From contig CAVQDV010000004.1 in assembly GCA_963711375.1 (NCBI GenBank), positions 1 to 64,000 on the forward strand: DNA of 64,000 nt. The letters are read 5' to 3'. A model generated the notes under the pieces. That model had not been told where the DNA came from, ran no database searches, and saw only the letters and a program-made list of their open reading frames with translations. Shown in pieces: positions 9,575 to 16,921 of the stretch. Within the stretch, counting starts at the first letter, position 1. Each line of letters starts with the position of its first letter. This DNA is from CAVQDV01 sp963711375. GTDB lineage: Bacteria > Pseudomonadota > Gammaproteobacteria > Coxiellales > Coxiellaceae. The position numbers and the translations under genes were made by a program.

Positions 9575-9707
9575 ATTTTAGCCTATAAATTCAGGCTTAA
9601 TTCACTTTTCCTTCGCTGGGCCCTGATGTTCCAGCAGCTCAACATCAATATATTTTCTAGTGATGCGACTGAACTATGACCAGCGTCATCACGCATATGT
9701 ATGCGCT
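9575..9707 (-). pseudogene. Decayed 3' end of a second recombinase gene
   Basis: Read on the minus strand, this stretch encodes HMRDDAGHSSVA followed by a frame-broken version of the tail seen at the end of the recombinase at 14417-15649 (VRDDAGHSSGAITDKY, then an Arg/Lys-rich end). The DNA similarity to 15515-15650 is clear and in inverted orientation. The left end of the transposon therefore carries a degenerate inverted copy of the recombinase 3' end, extending the terminal repeat to about 190-200 bp. The frame is broken after the GHSS motif and the Tyr region is lost, so it is not functional. Confidence 0.75.
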
Positions 9708-9821
9708 CAACCCCATAAGGGGTGATTCTACATGGAGCTGATGAAAAGTGCTTAAAAAAACTAAATTTGAAGGTCATCGCTTCTATACTGCATTCACCAG
9801 GATTTCAAAGAATATTACCAT

Positions 9822-10454
9822 CTATGCTTTCTTAAATGTGAGTAGTCGTAAACCAAAGCCAATTAAAACAGTCCCCGTCATTTTTTGCTGAATATTTAAT
9901 GCAATTGGATGTGCTGAGATCCATTTTTTTATACTCCCAAAAAAGCAGGCAACTATAATATTCACGATCGTACCCGAGAAGGTAAAAATAATCCCCAAAA
10001 TTAGCAATTGAGTGCTCATTGATAAGTAAAAAATTGGAGAAACAAATTGGGGTAAAAATGCAAGAAAAAAAAGCACAACCTTTGGGTTGAGTACATTGGT
10101 AAAACAGCCCTTTAAATAGGATTTTTTCCACGAAATAATATTATCATTTCTATTTATCTCGAGGACGCTAGATTTCGATTTTAGTAGCGAAGTCACGCCC
10201 AAATATATCAAATAACAGGCACCTGCATACTTCACAATCAAAAATGCAGAAGAGGATTTAACTAATAATGAAGAAAGACCAACAGTAACAGCAAATATGT
10301 GAACAAAACACCCCGTTCCAACTCCTAAGGCGGCAGCTAGGCCAAATCGTTTACCGTGGTTAACGCTTTGGCTTGCGACCAACAGCATATCCGGTCCAGG
10401 TAATAAATTAATTGTAAGTACAGCAACCATATAAAGAAGAAGATGGTGCATCAT
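9822..10454 (-). CDS. LysE/RhtB-family amino-acid exporter (transposon passenger)
   Basis: This 210-residue inner-membrane protein has about six hydrophobic segments. Family features are visible: LLPGPDMLLVASQS near residue 20, GxxxGxGTGCFVH, then KYAGACYLIYLGV and a FTNVLNPKVVLFFLAFLPQF segment. LysE/RhtB proteins export amino acids such as homoserine, threonine or lysine, or related toxic metabolites; the substrate cannot be told here. The start is supported by AGGAGA 8 bases upstream. It lies inside the transposon with the GNAT gene, so both are cargo. Confidence 0.9.
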   Translation of the reverse strand: MMHHLLLYMVAVLTINLLPGPDMLLVASQSVNHGKRFGLAAALGVGTGCFVHIFAVTVGLSSLLVKSSSAFLIVKYAGACYLIYLGVTSLLKSKSSVLEINRNDNIISWKKSYLKGCFTNVLNPKVVLFFLAFLPQFVSPIFYLSMSTQLLILGIIFTFSGTIVNIIVACFFGSIKKWISAHPIALNIQQKMTGTVLIGFGLRLLTFKKA

Positions 10455-10652
10455 TGAATTTTCTCCTGTCAGGAACTGAGTATATGATAAGCTAGTTGCA
10501 AATAAATGTGAAACATTTTAGCCGGACCCTACAATTTGAGTGACATCGATGGGTATCTTGGCATATTTTATGCAGAAATGAGATTTTTGGACCACACCTT
10601 AACCCACCATTCATTTTTTTCCAAAAAAATTGCCAAGAAAAGCACCGGTTAA

Positions 10653-11126
10653 TTAATTATATGTGGCGATCATAAAAACCTCATCAGCAGAATAGAGGTT
10701 TTTTACGGTCGCTGCTACTTCGACATCCAAAGTTTTCTCATATAAATTGCGAGCAAAATTGTCTGCTCTAGTTGTAACTATTACTGCCTTTAAAGTCGAA
10801 GATTGTCTTGCCAAATATTCCCTAACAAATTCTAACGAACGTTTAATCAGTTCGGAACCAATTTTGTTCCCTTGAAATTTTTGCAGAACGGCTATTTGTT
10901 CCAGCTCAATAACAGACTCTTTTCTAAAGCCACTTTTCTGTACCCATTGAATATATCCTACAACTTGTTTCTTTTCGTCTGTGGCAACATACATCATAAT
11001 TCTTGGGAAAGCATTAAAATTACAACGGACCCACTTCGTCGATGCACATTGTCTGATAAAAGCTTCGCTATGAATTCTCGCAACTGAAACAATATCATTT
11101 TTAGTCATTGATTTAATTTCAATCAT
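10653..11126 (-). CDS. GNAT-family N-acetyltransferase (transposon passenger)
   Basis: This 157-residue protein has the GNAT fold. The N-terminal strand-helix (IKSMTKNDIVSVARIHSEAF) is followed by the acetyl-CoA-binding motif around residues 76-95 (EQIAVLQKFQGNKIGSELIK, with the Q/R-x-x-G-x-G/A pattern). The substrate is unknown. A GGAG ribosome site precedes the ATG. Its position between tnpA and the exporter gene, on the same strand, marks it as transposon cargo. Pairing an acetyltransferase with an exporter could mean joint handling of a toxic amine or amino acid, but nothing in the sequence proves this. Confidence 0.85.
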   Translation of the reverse strand: MIEIKSMTKNDIVSVARIHSEAFIRQCASTKWVRCNFNAFPRIMMYVATDEKKQVVGYIQWVQKSGFRKESVIELEQIAVLQKFQGNKIGSELIKRSLEFVREYLARQSSTLKAVIVTTRADNFARNLYEKTLDVEVAATVKNLYSADEVFMIATYN

Positions 11127-11289
11127 GGCTATTTCTCCGGAAACTTAAAAAAAACCTCTGAAAATCAGAGTTGGAATCAACGTCCACCCATTATTTTTAT
11201 GATAGACTAAGCATATTGACCAAATCACCCTTCATTGTCAAATATGTCACAGCCAGAACCTATTAGCCTTACTCCTCCTAGGGCGCGTA

Positions 11290-14200
11290 TCATATCGATT
11301 TCATCATATTAATCGACTCCGCAAGTTTCACCACATCAATCTGCATTGCCTCCTCTTCTTCAAATATATAGAAGCCATAGAGATTAATGTTGACCCAGGC
11401 AACCGGTGATATGTATTTGAGCTGCTCAATCAATCTTTTATTTCCTTCTTTTTGCAAGTTTTCGAGCAAAGTATTTAACAATTGCGCATTGTAATAGATC
11501 ATGCAGTTTGCCACCAAACGCGCGCATTCATTCCACATCTCAATTTCTTGAGTGTTTTTGCCGCGAAATTTTTGGCCGTGAACATTCGCAATAGCACGGC
11601 GTAATTTATGATAGGCTTCGCCACGATTTAATGCGCGCCGTACGTTTTTCCGCATTATAACGTCATCAATGAATTTTAGCATGTAAATGCTCATGAGAAC
11701 TCGATCATATTCCCAGAGTGCTTCCTTGGTTTTATTTGTGCGTTTATGTGAGCTCAATTTACTGACAATCAGATGTTGCGATGTTTCGCCCAGTAAAAGC
11801 GACGCGATAATTCGTTGGATGTTATCCCATTCACTTTTAATTTTCTTTTTATTTGCCTGAATGGCGGGTTTAGTTAATAGATCTTCGTACTGCTTTAATG
11901 AATTAAATCCACAGAGTTGTTCGGCCTTATGATTAATTCGTTTGAAATGTGGAGCAAATTGTTTGTCGATAAAGTCTAGAAAGGCGAAGTTGACCTGATT
12001 AATGGAATGGCCGTCACCAGACAACCAATTAATATTAATTTCACTCGTGATATTGTACAAAATATCAAATAAAAAATGGCTCTCATGTTGATTGGCGCTT
12101 ATTATCTTGGTGTTCACCGGAATATGATTGGCGCAAAGGGTGTAAGCAACGACGCCTTTATTGACGCCAAAATATTTGGAAGAGTAACGGGCAATAAATG
12201 AATGCAGCCGAGTTTCAAATTTTTGCCCATCGACACTCCCATGAATGTAGTCATCATGAATATTCCAACTCTTAAAAATAGGCAAATCAGCGATAGCATT
12301 TGTAATCGTGTCGTTGGCATCTTGAAGCGTTTCCAGACGCATAAAATTTTTCATTTGGGTATACATGCGCTGATAATCAAGATCACTGCTCTGCGCCATT
12401 TTATAAATTCCAAGATTGGTGGCGTTTGCAATAATGCACGCCATCATGGCGATGGGGTCTAGCGAATCCTTCGAATCATAGGGCTTTATGTGTGTGAAAG
12501 CACTCATAAAATTGCAGTGTTTTTGCGAAAATTGTAAAACGTTCGCGATACTGATCTGTGGGATTTGCTTAAAAACTGGGTGATTTTCTTTGTCGGCAGT
12601 ATCAGGGTAGGGCAGGGTGAAAGTAACTTCATCACCTTCTTTTTTAATTTTGATGTCTTTATTCTCACCGTTTTCTATCCGTTCATTCACCATTTTAAAT
12701 AATTTTTCCAGTGTTTTTTCATAGTCATCGAGCAGTTGATCAATCGGTGTTAATAATTTTTTATTGCCGAGTTTCTTGAGCAATCTTGTTTTATCATGCC
12801 ACTGTTTATCGGAGACTAAGTGAGAAGATAAGCTTTTAAAAGAAATGGAATTCTCAAGATACACATGGCCGGTTTCGATTTGCTCGAAAACCAACTGATA
12901 AATCATGAATTCGTATTTCGCCATATCCAGGACATTTTCTTTTATTAAATGAGTCATCCAGCTTTTGGGTATGCATTTCGTCGGCGCACTTTTAACAAGG
13001 GATTTTCGTTCAGGCGATGGTAATTGGAAATAGTTTTTTAGGAACTCAATGGCCTCTATTAAGCTTTTTTGATTTTGATCGGCGGTGAACTCGAGCACTT
13101 TGAAAATGGGACGAATATTATCGGCAATTTTCTTTTTAAGTTTTACGATTTCATCCCACTTGGTTTCGTGGAAGTCAAATAGAATCCCCATTAAATAATC
13201 AGCCACCATGTTAAATTTTCCTTTTTTCACGTACTTTCTCGCTCGTTTTCGGATGTTTCCAAAGGATTCCTTGTCTGATATTTTTTCATCATCAAAAAAA
13301 CGAAAAATAATCGCCGCATTTTTGGTGTCATCGTTAATTTCAAGCTTATCATCAAAGATTTTATCTCTAGCATTTGTGGTTGCTTCGGATTTAAATTTTT
13401 CAAGATAGTGAATGAAGCTGATGGTTAAATTATCGTGTATTTTCTGATGCCGATAATACGCGTAACACAGAACATAAATCGCTTGCTTCGTTGACGATAA
13501 TTTTTTGAGATTGCTGACAGGATAGTGTTCGGCGAGGCTCGCGTAGTAGTAAATGTTTTGATTGGTGAGATTCATTTTTGGTAAAGCGGTCTTTGCCATG
13601 TTGTACAGTATTTCGTGATTAATAAGTTTCTTGATTTCAGATTTAATTTCCTTTTGTCTGAAACTTTGTGGATCTTTTTTTAATGCCGTTAGTACGTATT
13701 CATTTTCATCTTTCTGGACCATGTTCTCAATGAATTTCCAGTCTTTATGAGCCAGATATTTTTTCAGCATATCGCCTAAGCGTTTTTCTTCAGAAATAAT
13801 GGCGTTACCAATTAGATCTTGAATGGTGGAGTAGCCCAGCAACATCAATTTTTCTTCTTTGCAGTAGCAGAGTATCTCATGAAATAAATAAACAGGATTG
13901 CTACTCAGCCGTGATTTAGTTTCAAGAATTTTTCGAAGATTTTCCTGTATGATTGATTTGTCTGTTTGAAAACCAAGCATCTCTGAAATTACCGCCTGAT
14001 TCGTGTGGCGTGTTTGTTTTGATATTGTTTTAACATTTAATTTTGTATTTTTAAAATATTCCTGTAGAATGTAGTCGACATCCTGTTTTATTTCATCAAA
14101 CGTGAAATTGAAAAATTGTGATGTGGCTTTGAAAAAGCCGAGCTGTAAAATAAAGTGGACTCTTGAAGCCAGTGACCCGCGTTCTGACATGGCTTTGTAT

Positions 14201-14313
14201 TCTTTCTGGCTGAGAGCAAAATAGATCATCTGTTCGTTGGCGTTAAAGGATGGAAGGTCATACAGTTCGTTGATTTCGGATTTAGAAAGGATTTTTATTC
14301 TTTGCGTTGTCAT
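11290..14313 (-). CDS. tnpA: Tn3-family transposase TnpA
   Basis: The 1007-residue length is normal for Tn3-family transposases. The N-terminal DUF4158-type DNA-binding region (about 1-170) is followed by the long helical middle and the C-terminal DDE domain. Acidic positions are visible in SVDGQKFETR (about residue 685), LSGDGHSINQ (about 760) and LNRGEAYHKL (about 895). It catalyses replicative transposition between the inverted repeats. A GAGG ribosome site is 8 bases before ATG. It is transcribed divergently from the recombinase, with 103 bp between them holding the presumed resolution site. The frame is intact, so the element may still be active. Confidence 0.97.
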   Translation of the reverse strand: MTTQRIKILSKSEINELYDLPSFNANEQMIYFALSQKEYKAMSERGSLASRVHFILQLGFFKATSQFFNFTFDEIKQDVDYILQEYFKNTKLNVKTISKQTRHTNQAVISEMLGFQTDKSIIQENLRKILETKSRLSSNPVYLFHEILCYCKEEKLMLLGYSTIQDLIGNAIISEEKRLGDMLKKYLAHKDWKFIENMVQKDENEYVLTALKKDPQSFRQKEIKSEIKKLINHEILYNMAKTALPKMNLTNQNIYYYASLAEHYPVSNLKKLSSTKQAIYVLCYAYYRHQKIHDNLTISFIHYLEKFKSEATTNARDKIFDDKLEINDDTKNAAIIFRFFDDEKISDKESFGNIRKRARKYVKKGKFNMVADYLMGILFDFHETKWDEIVKLKKKIADNIRPIFKVLEFTADQNQKSLIEAIEFLKNYFQLPSPERKSLVKSAPTKCIPKSWMTHLIKENVLDMAKYEFMIYQLVFEQIETGHVYLENSISFKSLSSHLVSDKQWHDKTRLLKKLGNKKLLTPIDQLLDDYEKTLEKLFKMVNERIENGENKDIKIKKEGDEVTFTLPYPDTADKENHPVFKQIPQISIANVLQFSQKHCNFMSAFTHIKPYDSKDSLDPIAMMACIIANATNLGIYKMAQSSDLDYQRMYTQMKNFMRLETLQDANDTITNAIADLPIFKSWNIHDDYIHGSVDGQKFETRLHSFIARYSSKYFGVNKGVVAYTLCANHIPVNTKIISANQHESHFLFDILYNITSEININWLSGDGHSINQVNFAFLDFIDKQFAPHFKRINHKAEQLCGFNSLKQYEDLLTKPAIQANKKKIKSEWDNIQRIIASLLLGETSQHLIVSKLSSHKRTNKTKEALWEYDRVLMSIYMLKFIDDVIMRKNVRRALNRGEAYHKLRRAIANVHGQKFRGKNTQEIEMWNECARLVANCMIYYNAQLLNTLLENLQKEGNKRLIEQLKYISPVAWVNINLYGFYIFEEEEAMQIDVVKLAESINMMKSI

Positions 14314-14375
14314 TAGGGACGCCTCATTTTTGGTTGAAACTATCCCTGATGTACGCTAAACTAACTTCTGTCTAG

Positions 14376-14395
14376 CCTGTAATGGTTATTACAGG
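14376..14395. other. Palindromic core recombination site of the transposon
   Basis: CCTGTAATGGTTATTACAGG is a perfect inverted repeat with 8-bp arms and a 4-bp centre, sitting between the divergent tnpA and recombinase genes. TnpI-type Tn3 elements such as Tn4430 place their internal resolution site in this position with inverted 9-bp core arms. It probably also overlaps the promoters of both genes, allowing repression by the recombinase. Confidence 0.6.
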
Positions 14396-14416
14396 TACCG
14401 AACCTTAACAAAAATT

Positions 14417-15649
14417 ATGAACACAATCAACCCAATTCCAAGCCCTTTTTTTGATGGTCTGCAGCCTATGTTGGTCAATGAAGACTATCGCCCTAAGGCC
14501 ACCAAAGCGTTCAAGCAGGATTATGAGCTCGCTAAAAAGTTCTTACTCAGTTACCGTGGTAGCCTAGACACTTTTAATTCTTATCGACGAGATATCGAAC
14601 GTTTTTTGCAATGGTGCCAACTCATCGCCAATAAAAACGTTAAGCAGATTCGGCGCGAAGAATTCGAAGCCTTTTTGGAATTTTGTCAAAAACCGCCTAA
14701 ATCATGGATTGCCACAACAGTTGAAAATCGTTTTATTGAAAAAGACGGTAAGAAAATACCCAATAAAAAATGGCGCCCATTCGTCGTAAAAATTTCAAAA
14801 ACGGATACGAAATTCGGTAACAAGCCTGATAAAAAAAATTATGAATTATCTGAAAAGGCATTTAAGGCATTATTTGCCATTGTCGGCAGCTTCTATAATT
14901 ATTTAATTCAGGAAGAATATACCTCTATCAATCCAACCCTATTTATTCGACAAAAAAGCAAATATTTTAGAAAACACCAAACTGCAACACCGGTTCGTCG
15001 ATTATCCGAATTACAATGGGGCTACGTAATTGAAACTGCTGAAATGATGGCAAAAGAGGATGGGCAACATGCAAGAACCTTGTTTATCATGAATGCCCTA
15101 TATGGAATGTATTTGCGAATTTCAGAATTGGTAGCAAAAGAACGTTGGTCGCCAACGATGGGTAATTTTCATCGCGATGCGGATGGCTTGTGGTGGTTTT
15201 TAACGGTTGGTAAAGGTAATAAAGAGCGAAGAATATCCGTCAGTAATGCTATGTTGACTGCATTAAAAGAATATCGAAAATCATTAAAGCTCACTCCCCT
15301 TCCCTCACCCAATGAAAAAACGCCTTTATTTACATCACAACAAACGAATGAACCGTTAAAAAATACGCGTTATATTCGAGTATTGGTGCAGGCGTGTTTT
15401 GATCGTGCGTGTGAACGATTAATTGAGGACAATCAAAAGGAGGAAGCCGATCAGTTGGCGAATGCAACAGTTCACTGGCTTCGGCACACGGGGATTTCAG
15501 ATGATGTGAAAACGAGACCTCGTGAGCATGTGCGTGATGACGCTGGCCATAGCTCAGGTGCAATAACCGACAAATACATTGATGTTGAGCTACGGGAACG
15601 CCATGGCTCAGCGAAGAAAAAGCGAATTAAGCCTGTATTTCTAGGCTAA
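14417..15649 (+). CDS. Tyrosine recombinase (TnpI-like cointegrate resolvase)
   Basis: This 410-residue phage-integrase-type recombinase has an N-terminal SAM-like core-binding domain (about 30-170) and a C-terminal catalytic domain. Catalytic residues are visible: Arg in YLRISELVAKE (about 235), the His-x-x-Arg box in HWLRHTG (about 355), His in DDAGHSS (about 377) and the nucleophile Tyr in ITDKYIDVEL (about 386). In Tn3-family elements lacking a serine resolvase, such an enzyme resolves the cointegrate at the site next to its gene. The gene ends about 20 bp before the right inverted repeat region. Its 3' end is duplicated in decayed form at the other end of the element. Confidence 0.88.
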   Translation: MNTINPIPSPFFDGLQPMLVNEDYRPKATKAFKQDYELAKKFLLSYRGSLDTFNSYRRDIERFLQWCQLIANKNVKQIRREEFEAFLEFCQKPPKSWIATTVENRFIEKDGKKIPNKKWRPFVVKISKTDTKFGNKPDKKNYELSEKAFKALFAIVGSFYNYLIQEEYTSINPTLFIRQKSKYFRKHQTATPVRRLSELQWGYVIETAEMMAKEDGQHARTLFIMNALYGMYLRISELVAKERWSPTMGNFHRDADGLWWFLTVGKGNKERRISVSNAMLTALKEYRKSLKLTPLPSPNEKTPLFTSQQTNEPLKNTRYIRVLVQACFDRACERLIEDNQKEEADQLANATVHWLRHTGISDDVKTRPREHVRDDAGHSSGAITDKYIDVELRERHGSAKKKRIKPVFLG

Positions 15650-15663
15650 AATTGAATGTTGCT

Positions 15664-15717
15664 TATAAGCGGATTGGTCATTTTAGGCAGTTTCGTGTCA
15701 CTTCTCATAGTCACCCC
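15664..15717 (-). repeat. Right terminal inverted repeat of the Tn3-family element
   Basis: Partner of 9510-9563; it ends in CACCCC at 15717. Immediately beyond it, AAGAGGAAAAAAATAG is the beginning of repeat copy B. The same bases follow CCCC in the empty site at 526-545, so there is a 4-base coincidence between the transposon end and the empty site. Confidence 0.9.
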
Positions 15718-15908
15718 AAGAGGAAAAAAATAGTCAAAAAAAATCATAGCAGCATTGCTTAAACCAGATCTGAACTGGCCATGAAAGTGCTACAAAACTC
15801 CCCCGACTGACTAATCCCAAGGCAAATGAGATCAGTTGATTACTGCTAAAAACAGCAGAAAATTAAACAATTTTTACCAACAAACATTGACATTTGGCTG
15901 CTGCCATG

Positions 15909-15936
15909 TTGAAATCATAGCACTTAGTGCTATACT
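15909..15936 (+). promoter_or_regulatory. TA promoter with palindromic operator (copy B)
   Basis: TTGAAA (15909-15914), 16 bp, TATACT (15931-15936), with the same ATAGCAC/GTGCTAT palindrome as in copy A. Both loci should therefore be repressed by the same antitoxin. Confidence 0.6.
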
Positions 15937-15952
15937 CAAATCAGGGGCCTTC

Positions 15953-16327
15953 GTGCGCATATTCAAAATCAGACTATTCGACCGGTGGGCCAGTAAAGAG
16001 GGTGTTTCAGATAAGGTATTGATGAACGCTGTTCAGGAAATGGAGCAGGGGCTTTTTGAGGCAAACCTCGGGGGCAATGTTTATAAAAAACGGCTGCCTT
16101 TGCTGGGAAGAGGCAAGCGCGGTGGTGCGCGAACGGTTCTTGCCTATGCGACGGCCGAAAAAGCATTCTTTATATTTGGTTATGCCAAAAATGTAAAAGA
16201 AAATTTGAGCGGAGAAGAATTAAAGGCAGCAAAGTTATTGGCGAATGAGATGTTGCATTATTCAGAGCTAAAGCTCAAAATTTTGCTTAAAGAGAATAAA
16301 TTGATCGAGGTAAAACATCATGAGTAA
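15953..16327 (+). CDS. RelE/ParE-family toxin of a NadS-type TA pair (copy B)
   Basis: Near-identical to the toxin at 765-1139, with the same GTG start and AGGGG ribosome site. Three substitutions are seen (Ser for Arg in the RWASKEG motif, Asn for Asp, Leu for Val near the C-terminus). The Gly-Arg-Gly-Lys-Arg-Gly-Gly-Ala-Arg core is kept, so activity is probably retained. It overlaps its antitoxin gene by 8 bp. With identical antitoxins, the two loci should cross-neutralise. Confidence 0.85.
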   Translation: MRIFKIRLFDRWASKEGVSDKVLMNAVQEMEQGLFEANLGGNVYKKRLPLLGRGKRGGARTVLAYATAEKAFFIFGYAKNVKENLSGEELKAAKLLANEMLHYSELKLKILLKENKLIEVKHHE

Positions 16328-16628
16328 AAGTTTAGCAGAAGTTATCCACGAAACTGCAAAAGATTTCTATGAATCAGGCGTCATGGATGAACAAACGATG
16401 CGCGAGTTTGACGCTATGTGCTTACCGCCCATAAAACATTTCACACCCACGCAAATTAGGCGAATTCGTAAACGCAATAAAGCAAGCCAAGCGGTATTTG
16501 CTGCTTATTTGAATACGAGCCCATCAACAATTCAGAAATGGGAACAAGGGCAAAAAAAGCCAGGCGGACTGGCACTCAAGCTCCTGAATTTAGTTGATCG
16601 GAATGGACTTGAACTTTTGGCAGCCTAA
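16320..16628 (+). CDS. nadS: NadS-family HTH antitoxin (copy B)
   Basis: The protein is identical to that at 1132-1440, with a few silent base changes. HTH at about residues 50-85. It presumably represses both copies of the operon and neutralises both toxins. Complete identity of the antitoxin, against three changes in the toxin, fits selection for continued cross-protection, although the copies may simply be too young to tell. Confidence 0.88.
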   Translation: MSKSLAEVIHETAKDFYESGVMDEQTMREFDAMCLPPIKHFTPTQIRRIRKRNKASQAVFAAYLNTSPSTIQKWEQGQKKPGGLALKLLNLVDRNGLELLAA

Positions 16629-16726
16629 TATGGGCTCGTCTCTGTAAAAATGACTCAGCAGCCCTAGGCACCTACTTTGTCACATTTTTGTCATATTTTT
16701 ATTGTAAACTTGGCCAAATAACATGA

Positions 16727-16760
16727 AGCCGCTTCCGGAAGTTCATGGCGGCTGTTTTTG
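16727..16760 (+). terminator. Rho-independent terminator after TA operon (copy B)
   Basis: Same AGCCGC/GCGGCT stem followed by GTTTTTG as at 1538-1571, with the self-complementary CTTCCGGAAG loop. Confidence 0.55.
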
Positions 16761-16921
16761 CCGTATTCAAAAAAACGATAAGCGTATTTTTTATAAGAGT
16801 TAAACAGTCTAATTCAGAATCAAATGACTTCTCGAGCAATTCTAGGCTTGCTTTTGTTAGAGTCACGAAATTTAAAAGCCTGTGCTGTTAACAGAAGAAA
16901 TTATTGATATAGGAGTGAGCA

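Larger units (their letters stand above)
9510..15717. mobile_element. Tn3-family transposon with tyrosine recombinase and passenger genes
   Basis: This 6.2 kb element is bounded by near-perfect inverted repeats that start GGGGTGGCTATGAGAAG on the left and end CTTCTCATAGTCACCCC on the right. GGGG ends are usual in the Tn3 family. It encodes a 1007-residue TnpA, a divergent tyrosine recombinase with a palindromic site between them, and two passenger genes, a LysE-type exporter and a GNAT acetyltransferase. It separates repeat copy A from copy B. The flanking pentamers (GCAAT on the left, AAGAG on the right) do not match, so this is not a simple insertion with a 5-bp target duplication. Confidence 0.92.
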
